Source: Prosthecobacter sp.
Lineage (GTDB): Bacteria; Verrucomicrobiota; Verrucomicrobiia; Verrucomicrobiales; Verrucomicrobiaceae
DNA length: 38,557 bases
Assembly (NCBI RefSeq): GCF_034366625.1
Contig: NZ_JAXMIH010000004.1
Coordinates: 1-38,557 of the forward strand
Direction of reading: 5' to 3'
The notes below the pieces were generated by a model. The model ran no database searches. It saw nothing but the letters and a program-made list of their open reading frames with translations, and was not told the DNA's origin. Of the stretch, positions 24,883 to 33,463 are shown one piece after another (positions within the stretch are counted from its first letter, which is position 1; the number at the start of each line of letters is the position of its first letter). The position numbers were made by a program, and so were the translations under genes.

Positions 24883-26058
24883 TCAGGCGCGTCCGTCGTG
24901 TGCCGCACCGCGTCTTTCGACCTTCTGTACCAAGAACTGGGCGACGCCGAGATCGAGCCGCGTGAAAAATATGCGGGCGAGTTTTTGTTTGAGGCGCAGC
25001 CACCAATTCGCCGGGCGGCGCCATGACAGCTTCGCCACTGGCTGGCTGTGCTGGAGATCCCGTTCAAAAGTGGCGCATGCCTGCGCCGCAAGCGAGGCGT
25101 TGCGGATGCGCAGCATGACTTCGAAATTGATATTGAGGCTGCGGGGGTCAAGATTGGCCGAGCCGATGTAAACGATGTCATCCACGACAATGACCTTGGC
25201 GTGCAGCACCTGCGGCTGATATTCGTGAATCTGCGCGCCGCGTCGCTGGAACTGCCCGTAGAGCGCCCGCGACGCGATCTGCATCATCGACACATCGCTT
25301 CTGCCGGGAAGCAGCAGGCGGAAGCTGCGCGCGAGCCTGGCGGCGCGCAGGAGCATCTGCTTGATGCGTCCGACGGGTAGAAAATAGGCCATGGTGATGG
25401 TGATGTCCTTCGCGTGAAGCAGATCGTGGCGCAAAGCGCGCTGCAGCACGCCCTGATGAAAGCCGGGGCGCGTCAGCAGCAATGCAACATCGTCTCCAGC
25501 CTCCACCCAGCCGCTGCGTCCTTGTTTACGCACCCGCCAGATCTTGTTGCCAGCTTTCTCGACCTGGGATTCAAAAGACTCGATGAGGTGCTTCACCACC
25601 GGGCCGGTGACGGCGATCCCGCCGTCCCGCCAGCCATCGTTGATGCCATCGCCTTCATATTCGGGAGCAATGTTGCAGCCGCCAATAAACGCCTGGGTGT
25701 CATCCACCACAAGAATCTTGCGGTGGTCACGGAACGACCAGAAACGCCAGCGCACCGGATTGAACCAGATGAGACTGCCTCCAAGCGCGGTCATCTCGCT
25801 GAAGTAAGTGCTGGGCAGTCCCAGACAGCCCACGTAGTCGAGCATGACGGTCACTCGTACACCACGCCGTGCGGCCTCTGTAAGTGCGTCGCGGAAACGT
25901 TCCCCCACCGGTGAGGCGCTAAAGATGTAGTGTTCGAGGCGGATGCTCTCCTTGGCCTTGGCGATGGCGTCGAACTCGGCTCCCAGCAATTTTCCACCCG
26001 TATCATGCCAGTGAAGGACATGCCCGTCCGACGTGGTGATGCTCGATGGAGCCTTCAT
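24883..26058 (-). CDS. Phospholipase D / cardiolipin synthase-like protein
   Basis: The 391-residue protein contains two HKD motifs: His112, Lys114 and Asp119 in DHRKILVVDD, followed by FIGGCNIA; and His286, Lys288 and Asp293 in LHAKVIVVDD, followed by YIGSANLDPRS. These are the catalytic residues of the PLD superfamily, and the spacing matches bacterial cardiolipin synthases (ClsB type) rather than nucleases. The N-terminal membrane helices of ClsA are missing, as in ClsB. It probably makes cardiolipin from phosphatidylglycerol or transfers phosphatidyl groups at the membrane. It lies downstream of the AI-2E-family permease (48-bp gap, same strand) and may be in one operon with it. Confidence 0.88.
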   Translation of the reverse strand: MKAPSSITTSDGHVLHWHDTGGKLLGAEFDAIAKAKESIRLEHYIFSASPVGERFRDALTEAARRGVRVTVMLDYVGCLGLPSTYFSEMTALGGSLIWFNPVRWRFWSFRDHRKILVVDDTQAFIGGCNIAPEYEGDGINDGWRDGGIAVTGPVVKHLIESFESQVEKAGNKIWRVRKQGRSGWVEAGDDVALLLTRPGFHQGVLQRALRHDLLHAKDITITMAYFLPVGRIKQMLLRAARLARSFRLLLPGRSDVSMMQIASRALYGQFQRRGAQIHEYQPQVLHAKVIVVDDIVYIGSANLDPRSLNINFEVMLRIRNASLAAQACATFERDLQHSQPVAKLSWRRPANWWLRLKQKLARIFFTRLDLGVAQFLVQKVERRGAAHDGRA

Positions 26059-26106
26059 GGATATTCAGGATTGGGGCGACGGATCATGGGAAACGGGGGA
26101 GCCTTG

Positions 26107-27909
26107 TTAAACGATCACGCCTTCCAAGACTTCACGCGCTTCCTTAATGGAGGAAACCACCCACGTCGCACCAGATTCATGCAGTGGCTTCGGGTCAAAT
26201 TCTTGGCCGGTGAGTCCCCAGCGGCAGACAAGAATCTTGAGATCGGGCAGCTTACTGTGCAACCGTCGGCACAAGGTGCTCACAACCAAGCGCGCCTGTG
26301 GCGGCAGGGAGCTGATGCAGACGAGGGCCGGTTGCTTCTCTCCCAGCTCATGCACGAGTTCACCAATGAGACGCGGATCAGCAGAGATCTCGATTGCAAT
26401 GGCAGGCGGGAGTACTGCGGCGAGCATTTCCAGTGCCTGAACATCAGGCTCACCATGCAAAGCACGCCCGAAAACCTGGAGCGCGGGCTGGGTTGCGCTT
26501 GGAGCCTCTGCAATGGCGGATGGGTTCCCTGCTGCCGATGTTTTGACCCTGGCGGCCTCGTCGGTGCTGTCGCTCAGCAGCGTGAAGGCAGAACGCATGC
26601 CTTGATAAATCTGGGCTGCCTCGTCCGGGTCGAGCTTGCCCAAGACTTCTTCGTGCCTGGTCAAAGCAAGGGCTGGGAGGGCGATGGCTTCCAAGGTTGT
26701 TTCGAGTCCGTCTTTTCGCATCGAGGTTTCGAGGAGGGCCTGTGCTGCGTCTTCATTGTTGGCCAGGTGATGCTGATAGTAGCTGAGGTGCGGTTGTGGG
26801 AGTGGGTTTTCGCCCATCACGATGTCCACCCACTCGAGTGCCGGGATATGCTTGCAGAACACCACGATGCAGACGGTAAGCGGCGTCGCCAGCACCAGTC
26901 CCACTCCGCCCCAGAGCCACGTCCAGAAGGCGATGGCCAGCAGCAGAGCAAAATCGGACACCCCAACGCTATGGCCGTAAAGCATGGGTTCCAGAATCAT
27001 GTTGGTCAGCAGTTCCAGCGTGACGATGAGTGCGATGACCACTAGCGGCTGTGCCCAGCCATCAAAAACGGCGAGGCTCAGACTGATAGGCAGCACGGCC
27101 ACGATCCATGGACCCACATACGGGATGAAACGGAATATGGCAGCCAGTACTCCCCACAGGATGACGTAAGGCAAGCCGATCACGGCCAGTCCTATGCCCA
27201 GCATGAGGCCGTAGATGGCATTCACCGTACCCTGCATGAGCAGATAGCGGCTGATGCGCTCCCCGGTTTCGTCGATCGCCTTGGTGGTGAGCGTGAGGCG
27301 GCTATAGCCCACCAGGCGTGCCACACGCTGGCCGATATCGTCTAGGCGCAGGAGCATGAAAATGACAAACAGGACCACCACCGCCGTTGTTCCCATGGCT
27401 TCGGCCAGGGTGGGCACGACCATGTTGAGTGCTGTCATTAAAGCTGTGGCAGTTTCCGGTGGTGGCTGCGGTGCCGCCACGGCAGCAATTTCAGTTGGCG
27501 CTGCATTCGGCTCAGGAGCGGCCAGGGTGGGCTGACTCACATCACCGACCAGCTTGCGCAGTCGCTGGATTACCCGGGTCTCACCAACTTGCTGGAGCGA
27601 TTCGACGCGCTTCTGGATGTTGTGGCGATGATTGGGGAGATCATTGGCCAAGCCGGCCAGTTCGCCTCCCAGCAGCCATGCCACGAGCGCCAATATGGAA
27701 AAACTCACCAATGTCACCACACCCACACTTGCGACCCGATGAAGACGCCACCGGCAGAGAATCTTGACCAGCGGATTCAGCAGAAAGGTGAACAAGCATG
27801 CCAGCGCCAGCGGTACAAGCAGCTTCTGCCCGAGATACAGTGCAGCGATGACCAGCAGCGCGCTGAAAAAATTCAGGAACCGCGACAGCGTGTGATTAAA
27901 GGTGTCCAT
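26107..27909 (-). CDS. AI-2E family (PerM-like) permease with C-terminal extension
   Basis: The 600-residue protein has two parts. Residues 1 to about 370 form the AI-2E exporter/PerM domain: two N-terminal helices (KLLVPLALACLFTFLLNPL), a pair after a charged periplasmic segment, the VGYSRLTLTTKAI region and the conserved core IPYVGPWIVAVLPISL, then LEPMLYGHSVGVSDFALL. The remaining 230 residues are soluble. The last 110 (SADPRLIGELVHELGEKQ, LVCISSLPPQ, LKILVCRWG, ATWVVSSIKEAREVLE) look like a Rossmann/B12-binding-like fold without the DxHxxG cobalamin motif. Usual family members are about 350-400 residues, so the extension is unusual. Substrate is unknown; the AI-2 name is historical. Confidence 0.88.
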   Translation of the reverse strand: MDTFNHTLSRFLNFFSALLVIAALYLGQKLLVPLALACLFTFLLNPLVKILCRWRLHRVASVGVVTLVSFSILALVAWLLGGELAGLANDLPNHRHNIQKRVESLQQVGETRVIQRLRKLVGDVSQPTLAAPEPNAAPTEIAAVAAPQPPPETATALMTALNMVVPTLAEAMGTTAVVVLFVIFMLLRLDDIGQRVARLVGYSRLTLTTKAIDETGERISRYLLMQGTVNAIYGLMLGIGLAVIGLPYVILWGVLAAIFRFIPYVGPWIVAVLPISLSLAVFDGWAQPLVVIALIVTLELLTNMILEPMLYGHSVGVSDFALLLAIAFWTWLWGGVGLVLATPLTVCIVVFCKHIPALEWVDIVMGENPLPQPHLSYYQHHLANNEDAAQALLETSMRKDGLETTLEAIALPALALTRHEEVLGKLDPDEAAQIYQGMRSAFTLLSDSTDEAARVKTSAAGNPSAIAEAPSATQPALQVFGRALHGEPDVQALEMLAAVLPPAIAIEISADPRLIGELVHELGEKQPALVCISSLPPQARLVVSTLCRRLHSKLPDLKILVCRWGLTGQEFDPKPLHESGATWVVSSIKEAREVLEGVIV

Positions 27910-28161
27910 GGCAGGAGAAGCTGAAACACCGACGCTTCCCTCTGCCTCTATATCTCAGCCTAAGCCTCTGATGGATGGGTCCAATGCGGGAATTTGCTGG
28001 AAGATTACCCGCGCGAGCAGGGGCTTTGGCTTCATCCGCGTTAGCCGCGAGATCGGCTGTATTTACATATGTCCATGCCGTCCCTTTTCATAATTCGCTT
28101 GTTGCCGGGGGACATGGAGAAGGATCGAAAGACATCTGCACTTGGGGACCGCTGATGTGAA

Positions 28162-28494
28162 CTAACGCTTCGAAGAATGCGCAAAGAGACCGGAGATTGA
28201 GAGCCCGACAGCGAAGGCGATGCCGACGGCGGTCAGTGGATTGGCCGAGACCCAGCGGGCTGTGCGGTCATATTGCTCGGATGCGTAGTGCTCCACCTGT
28301 GTGACCTGCTCCGAAACGCGGTTTCGGGTCTCGAGCATGGTGTCGCGGGCGTAGGCACTGGCCCGGTGGGCGGCTTCGATTGCGGGGTCCACCAAGTGCT
28401 GGCGGGCGACTTTCACCGTGTCATCGGCGAGGGTGCGAACATCCTTCTTGAGGGTATCTGTGGTGAGGGTTGCGGAGGCAGATGGTGTGTTCAT
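28162..28494 (-). CDS. DUF883-like membrane-anchored protein
   Basis: From ATG 28494 the protein has 110 residues. A charged amphipathic helix region carries TDTLKKDVRTLADDTVKV and ARDTMLETRNRVSEQ; then comes the family signature WVSANPLTAVGIAFAVG and a single membrane helix ending at GLFAHSSKR. It is the second member of this family in the window (compare 14351-14686). Such proteins localise to the inner membrane and are stress or stationary-phase induced in E. coli. The frame extends 49 codons upstream, but the extension is not family-like. Confidence 0.85.
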   Translation of the reverse strand: MNTPSASATLTTDTLKKDVRTLADDTVKVARQHLVDPAIEAAHRASAYARDTMLETRNRVSEQVTQVEHYASEQYDRTARWVSANPLTAVGIAFAVGLSISGLFAHSSKR

Positions 28495-28656
28495 CTTCGG
28501 GGGTGGTTTAACTTGTATTCGGCTTTGAGGAGGTAAACGGCTGTTCCTTTTTATTCCCGAACAGGTGCCTCCGCCTGCGGTTTTCCCTTGTGTCCAAAGA
28601 TCATGCGCCGCTCTGCTGCAGGGCAGTTGGCCTATTAGCACAAAGCGGTGATTTGA

Positions 28657-29772
28657 TCACTCTGCTTCGGGTTTTGTGCTGGCAACCGGTAATGCGATGA
28701 CGAATTCTGCGCCAGTGCTGTCGCTTATGCTCTCAGCCAGAGTCACGTTGCCGCCCATCGCATCCACCAAACGTTTCACAATAGATAATCCGAGTCCCGT
28801 GGACGGTTCGTCGCCAGTGGGCTGGGCACTGAGGCGTCCATACCGCCGGAACATCTTCGTGCGATCTTCGGAGGTGAAGCCGGGACCGGTGTCGCGTACG
28901 AAGCACTTCACCATGCCTGCCATCGGTCGTTGCGCCGTGATCTCCACCGCTCCACCCTCTGGAGAAAACTTAATGGCGTTCGACACCAGGTTTTCCAAAG
29001 TCTGTGTCAACCCTTCGTGGTCTGCCTTCACAAACAAGGCTTCCTTGGGCAAGTGTGTGGTCAAAGCGATTTTCTTCGTGCTGGCGGCGGGCATGTGGTT
29101 GGCCGCAACCTTTGTCACCACATCGCCTAAGTTAACAGTCTCGCTCTTCATCTGAAGCTGTTCGGCACATTGGTTCGCGAGGAACTCCTGCATGAATGCC
29201 AGCATTCGTTCGCTGGCGTTCACGATGTTGTTCACCAATGGGGCACAGCGGGGCGGTAGATCTGCGAGCCTGGATTGCAGCAGGCATGCGCTGAGTCTCA
29301 TGCCGGCGAGGCTGTTCTTCAGGTCATGCGCCATGATGCCCATGAGTTCATCCTTGTCCTCAGCAAGCGTACGCAACTGGTCTCTGGCGCGCTTGAGCGC
29401 AAGCTGCGTACGTACGCGAGAAACCAGTTCCGCCATGTTGAATGGCTTGGTGACGTAATCTACACCGCCGGCTTCGAGCGCCTGTACGATGACATTTTTG
29501 TCATCGTCAGCAGAGAGAAAAATGACGGGGATGTCAGCCCAATCGGCTTCGGCTTTGATCTGGCGGCATGCGGTCAGTCCGTCTGTTTCCGGCATCATGA
29601 CATCCAGCAGGATGAGGTCAGGCGTGCGTACGGCAAGCCGCTGGAGGGCCTGTTCCGCATTGCTGGCAAGGAGGATGTCGTAGGCCATCATCGAAAGCAC
29701 ATTGCCAATGACTCGGAGATTCTCCTCCTGGTCGTCAACAATGAGGATCGTTTCGTGGTCCGGAGTCGTCAT
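28657..29772 (-). CDS. Receiver-histidine kinase (REC-HisKA-HATPase)
   Basis: From ATG 29772 the protein has 371 residues, all soluble. The N-terminal receiver (about 8-125) has Asp57 in LILLDVMMPETDG and Lys109 in YVTKPF. A short coiled coil joins it to HisKA with His149 in MGIMAHDLKNSL, then HATPase boxes NLVSNAIKFSP, DTGPGF and STGLGLSIV. The receiver probably takes phosphate from another kinase and modulates this one; receiver-first kinases also occur as partners of large sensor kinases. ATG 29799 is nine codons upstream and is also possible. The gene is not packed with neighbours. Confidence 0.92.
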   Translation of the reverse strand: MTTPDHETILIVDDQEENLRVIGNVLSMMAYDILLASNAEQALQRLAVRTPDLILLDVMMPETDGLTACRQIKAEADWADIPVIFLSADDDKNVIVQALEAGGVDYVTKPFNMAELVSRVRTQLALKRARDQLRTLAEDKDELMGIMAHDLKNSLAGMRLSACLLQSRLADLPPRCAPLVNNIVNASERMLAFMQEFLANQCAEQLQMKSETVNLGDVVTKVAANHMPAASTKKIALTTHLPKEALFVKADHEGLTQTLENLVSNAIKFSPEGGAVEITAQRPMAGMVKCFVRDTGPGFTSEDRTKMFRRYGRLSAQPTGDEPSTGLGLSIVKRLVDAMGGNVTLAESISDSTGAEFVIALPVASTKPEAE

Positions 29773-30027
29773 GAAGCGCGCGCTTGGTTGATGAGGCAAG
29801 GGGCTGGGTGTTTAATTTTTTCCAGCGTAATCAAAGAATAGCGTTCACTCTGTCTTACGCGCTCTGGAATGGAAGTTTTTTTTGAGGACTTTGAATGTTA
29901 TGGTCTGCTGGCCGACAAGGGGTCGTTCATGCCTTCTACTCCACGGAAAGTTTCACTGCTTTGACGGCAAAGATGAGCACGGGGAACGGGGATATTGCCG
30001 GTGGTTTTGACGAACAGTCGAATCAAA

Positions 30028-31392
30028 TCAGAGCGTGCGTAGGAATGCCACGAGATCCTTTTTTTCCTCTTCGTTGAGATTGGTTGCCAGCACGAGGTTG
30101 AAAAATTCAATGGTGTCTTCGAGCGTGAGCAGGCGGTCGTCGTGCAGATAGGGCGGCGAGTCTTTGATGCCGCGCAGCGGGAAGGTCTTGATGGGGCCGT
30201 CGGCGCTGGCTTTGCGGCCGTTGATCACCTTTTCAGTGAAGAAACGCTCTACGCGCAGGTTGTGCATGCTGTTGTCAGTGTAATAGGGCGGCGGGTGGCA
30301 GGTGGCGCACTGGGCCTTGCCAAAGAAAAGCGTCTGTCCGCGTGCCTCGGCTTCGCTGGCCTTGGTGTCGGCGAGTTTGCCAAAGACATTGAGCTTGGGC
30401 GCCGGCGGGAAATCGAGCAGCGCCTGGAACTCGGCCATGAAGTGAACCTGGCTGCCGCGTTCGAGGATGTTCACGCCTTTGCGTGTAGCCTGCTCGGGAT
30501 CACCATCGAAGTAGGCCGCCCGCTGCTCGAACTCTGTGAAGTCTTCGACGGTCTTGAGCGCGCGCTGGGAACCGAAAAGCCGCTGGATGTTCACCCCGCG
30601 CAGGGAGGGCGTATCAATGCGGTGCCGGTGCTCGTTGGGTCGGATGTCGCCGACGGTGTGCGTCGCGGCGGTGGTGTGGCCGTTGGCGTGGCAGTCGAAA
30701 CAGCTTACACCCAGGTGTGCATGCAGGGTGCGGCGGTCCTCGGTGGCGTTGAACTGCGCCTGAGGGAACGGCGAGACGAGCAACCGCAGACCTTCGAGCT
30801 GCTTGGGATTGAGGACATTCTTGAACAGGCTGTAGTAGTTCGCCACGGTGACGAGCTGCCCCTGGGACACATCGCCCAAGTCGGGTCGTGTGGTCAGGTA
30901 AATCGGCGCGGGGAATTCCGGCAGGAAATGTTGGGGCAGGTCAAAGTCGAGGTCGAACCGCGTCAGATCACGCGCGGTTTGTTTTTTTGTTTCGTCAATG
31001 AGCGGCTTCGGGAACACCATGCCCCCGGCTTCATGGTGGGGATGCGGAAGGGAAAAAAAGCCTGCCGGCCACAGGTTCTTGCTCTTGATGATGTCCGGCG
31101 ACATTGCCGCGAGTTTGTCCCACGTCATGTCTTCGGGCAGCTTCACGCGCACACCGGTCTGCACTGGCTTGCCGCGTGCCATGGTGACGTCCTTTGCCGG
31201 GCGGTCGGCAAGATCGTAGCGTTCAGCCAGCAGCTTCTGCTGGCGCTCGGCAAAAGCCGGCTTCCCGTCATGCAGGCGTTTGACGAGAGCGGCGAAGTCT
31301 TCCTGGGCGATGGCAGCGGTCATCATGCTGCCGACAAGCAATGCGGCGACGTAAGACGTCGCGGAACAATGAATGCGGAGTCTGGTTTTCAT
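30028..31392 (-). CDS. Di-haem cytochrome c peroxidase-like protein
   Basis: The 454-residue protein has a signal peptide (about 1-29, ending TAAIAQ), so it is periplasmic. It has two haem c sites: CFDCH at 231-235 and CATCH at 362-366. Between and after them are DTPSLRGVNIQRLF, GPIKTFPLRGIKDSPPYLHD and EFFNLVL, which resemble MauG/CcpA-type di-haem peroxidases. Family members reduce peroxide or oxidise protein or small-molecule targets. A strong ribosome site, AAAGGA, lies seven bases before ATG 31392. It is followed downstream by a 255-bp gap with no gene; upstream, a VOC protein gene on the same strand ends 36 bp before it. Confidence 0.88.
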   Translation of the reverse strand: MKTRLRIHCSATSYVAALLVGSMMTAAIAQEDFAALVKRLHDGKPAFAERQQKLLAERYDLADRPAKDVTMARGKPVQTGVRVKLPEDMTWDKLAAMSPDIIKSKNLWPAGFFSLPHPHHEAGGMVFPKPLIDETKKQTARDLTRFDLDFDLPQHFLPEFPAPIYLTTRPDLGDVSQGQLVTVANYYSLFKNVLNPKQLEGLRLLVSPFPQAQFNATEDRRTLHAHLGVSCFDCHANGHTTAATHTVGDIRPNEHRHRIDTPSLRGVNIQRLFGSQRALKTVEDFTEFEQRAAYFDGDPEQATRKGVNILERGSQVHFMAEFQALLDFPPAPKLNVFGKLADTKASEAEARGQTLFFGKAQCATCHPPPYYTDNSMHNLRVERFFTEKVINGRKASADGPIKTFPLRGIKDSPPYLHDDRLLTLEDTIEFFNLVLATNLNEEEKKDLVAFLRTL

Positions 31393-31428
31393 GGCAGTCC
31401 TTTCATGCGGATGATTTTGTTTTGAGGC

Positions 31429-31800
31429 TTATTGAGATGTCTTGCGCTGATGGATCGTCAGTTTGTTCCCATCCGGATCACGCACCATTACCATCTGGCA
31501 CGAACACAGGTCCAACGGCCCGATGGCGAATGAGACATGGTGCGCGTTGAGGGTCTCCACCGCAGCGTCGAAGTCCTCGACCTCAAGCGCCACCGACGGG
31601 CCATCCTGAGATGGTTTCCACTGTGGCGAGCAGCCGATTCCGAGCGTGCCGGAGCCGATGTCGTATTCGATCCATGGCTGAGTCTCTGACATCAGCGACT
31701 GGTTCGGTCTCAAGCCGAGCACACCCTCATAAAATTGACGCGCTCTGACCACGTTGGTGACCGGATAGGCGACGAAGGCGATTTCTTTGTAGCGAATCAT
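31429..31800 (-). CDS. Glyoxalase/bleomycin-resistance (VOC) family protein
   Basis: The 123-residue protein from ATG 31800 has the paired beta-alpha-beta-beta-beta units of the VOC fold: IAFVAYPVTNVVRARQFYEG VLGLRP at the start, then PSVALEVEDFDAAVETLN, and MVMVRDPDGNKLTIHQR at the end. The usual metal ligands cannot be assigned with certainty, because the first strand has AYP instead of a clear His. It may act in small-molecule detoxification or modification. The open frame extends 56 codons further upstream, without family similarity. It is upstream of the di-haem protein on the same strand, 36 bp apart. Confidence 0.85.
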   Translation of the reverse strand: MIRYKEIAFVAYPVTNVVRARQFYEGVLGLRPNQSLMSETQPWIEYDIGSGTLGIGCSPQWKPSQDGPSVALEVEDFDAAVETLNAHHVSFAIGPLDLCSCQMVMVRDPDGNKLTIHQRKTSQ

Positions 31801-32214
31801 GTAGGTTTTATTGCGTATCGTCACATGATGCCGCTGTGGCTGTACGCTTTTACAACCTGTTCGCCTGGGGGCCGATGAGTCGGCAATGATTGCCGGGTTC
31901 CAATGGGGGATGATGGGGGAACCTTTCGAAAGGGCAATAAATTCGCCGAAATGACATCTTTCGTACATCCACCGGTTTTACCAGCCGCGTTAGACGGAGG
32001 AATTGGGTGGTCGGCGGGTGGTGGAAAATTGCTACGTTTAACGTGGCAAGGTATCGCCTAATGCCTCACTCCATGGTGTTGCGCTTGCAGCACGAGTTAA
32101 AGTTCTCTCGACACAGATTTTGAAAATTGCTAAAACTATTCTTTTAAGTCTCTACGACAGCATGAGAAAGGCGTTCTTCCACCATATCGGTTTGCTCCAG
32201 TCCTCCCGAACTCC
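31801..32214. other. Divergent intergenic region
   Basis: This 414-bp gap separates the VOC gene (minus) from the LpxR-like gene (plus). The last 110 bases are AT-rich. TTGAAA (32120-32125) followed about 16-17 bases later by TTTTAA/TTTAAG (32142-32148) is a weak promoter candidate for the LpxR-like gene. I see no RNA gene, repeat or credible small ORF. Confidence 0.4.
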
Positions 32215-33240
32215 ATGAAAACACTGCCTCTCCTCCTCGCTACCCTGGCGCTGCCCTGCCTGATGCATGGCCAAACGGTTGATCCAACCCGCCTCGGCAC
32301 ATTCACGATGTATTTCGAGAATGACGTCTTCGCCGCCACCGACGAAAACTATACCAACGGTGTGCGCTTCAGTTGGACTTCGCCTGACCTCAGGCGTTTC
32401 GGCGATGATGCGAGCACGGGCGGTGTTGCAGGTTTCTTTGATGACATCGGGTGGATGGGGGATTCCAGCTATGAACGCAACGTGGCCGTCTCTATCGGCC
32501 AGAGCATGTACACTCCCACCGATGTGCATAACCCGGCGTTGGTGGTGAATGAGCGCCCCTATGCAGGCTGGCTTTATATGGGGTTCGGTCTGGTGTGGAA
32601 AAACCCGCGTGTGAAGAACACTCTTCTCTTCAACATCGGAGTTGTCGGTCCTTGGTCCTTTGCGGAGGAAACGCAGCGTGCGCTCCATGACGCGATGGGA
32701 AATAGGTCTCCCGCAGGCTGGGACAATCAGTTGGATAATGAGCTGGGCATCAACGTGTCCTACGAACGCATGTGGCGCATTCGGGACCGCAGAGGACATG
32801 GCCTGGACTGGGATTTCCTGCCGTATGCCGGTGTCACGCTGGGCAATGTGAACACGCATGCCACGCTTGGGGCCGAATTCCGCTTCGGCTGCAACCTGCC
32901 GGACGATTTCGGTACCGGCGCGATCTCCGAGAGCGCCACCACTCCGACGGCGATTGAAGACCCCTATGCCTCAAAGGCATGGGTGCGTCGTTTTGGGATG
33001 CATCTTTTCGCTCGCGCTGAAGGCCGGGCCGTGGCACGCAACATCTTCCTGGATGGCAATACCTTTGGCAACAGCCACTCGGTGGATAAAGAAAACTTCG
33101 TTGCCGACCTGTCCGCAGGTCTGGCAATGAACTGGCGGAACACCAAAATCAGCTACGCCTTCGTCTATCGCACCCGTGAGTACGAAGGCCAGCCAAATGG
33201 GCAGCTCTTCGGCTCGATCACGCTGAGCTTTAATTTTTAG
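32215..33240 (+). CDS. lpxR: LpxR-like lipid A 3'-O-deacylase, outer membrane
   Basis: The 341-residue protein has a signal peptide (about 1-20, ending MHGQ) and a 12-strand-type barrel ending in the aromatic LSFNF. Motifs of the LpxR (DUF2219) family are present: FENDVFAATDENYTNGVRFSW with Asn36-Asp37, NERPYAGWLYMG (112-123) and ALHDAMG with the putative catalytic His158 followed by GWDNQL. In Salmonella and Helicobacter relatives this enzyme removes the 3' acyloxyacyl group of lipid A in a calcium-dependent manner. The gene is alone, divergent from the VOC gene and convergent with the PaaK-like gene. This implies a lipid A-bearing outer membrane. Confidence 0.9.
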   Translation: MKTLPLLLATLALPCLMHGQTVDPTRLGTFTMYFENDVFAATDENYTNGVRFSWTSPDLRRFGDDASTGGVAGFFDDIGWMGDSSYERNVAVSIGQSMYTPTDVHNPALVVNERPYAGWLYMGFGLVWKNPRVKNTLLFNIGVVGPWSFAEETQRALHDAMGNRSPAGWDNQLDNELGINVSYERMWRIRDRRGHGLDWDFLPYAGVTLGNVNTHATLGAEFRFGCNLPDDFGTGAISESATTPTAIEDPYASKAWVRRFGMHLFARAEGRAVARNIFLDGNTFGNSHSVDKENFVADLSAGLAMNWRNTKISYAFVYRTREYEGQPNGQLFGSITLSFNF

Positions 33241-33330
33241 AACGGGTCTGCGGGTAATTTTGCCCACACCACTACCACAAGGCGATCCTGCTGCTTTTCC
33301 GTTCCCTTTGGATGCCGGGGGAAACCCTTA

Positions 33331-33362
33331 GGCGCTGGAGGACGCTCTTCCTCCAGAGCGCC
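33331..33362. terminator. Hairpin between convergent genes (REP-like or terminator)
   Basis: The left arm GGCGCTGGAGGA (33331-33342) pairs with TCCTCCAGAGCGCC (33349-33362) through GGAGGA/TCCTCC and GGCGCT/AGCGCC, with a 2-nt bulge and the 6-nt loop CGCTCT. It lies between the convergent LpxR-like and PaaK-like genes, where a bidirectional terminator is expected. There is no T-run, so it may instead be a repeat of the same class as the other hairpins in the window. Confidence 0.55.
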
Positions 33363-33463
33363 GGCGCTCCCTTGTTTGGGCCAAATCAGCGTCCCGAAGC
33401 GGTTTGAGACGAAGTGAGAAAACGTGCTTTCGGCTACCAGCGCAGCATCGAAAAAACAAGCCG

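Noticed and set aside
25930..27045. 371-codon plus-strand frame across the PLD and permease genes
   Set aside because: It overlaps two clear minus-strand genes with catalytic or membrane motifs and shows no family features.
27910..28161. Short plus-strand frames between the permease and DUF883-like genes
   Set aside because: Composition is not protein-like and starts are poor; the gap seems non-coding.
29773..30027. Possible small gene between the receiver-kinase and di-haem genes
   Set aside because: No convincing start, ribosome site or family pattern was seen.
30142..31425. 427-codon plus-strand frame opposite the di-haem protein
   Set aside because: The minus strand has a signal peptide, two CxxCH sites and a good ribosome site; the plus frame is a GC-skew shadow.
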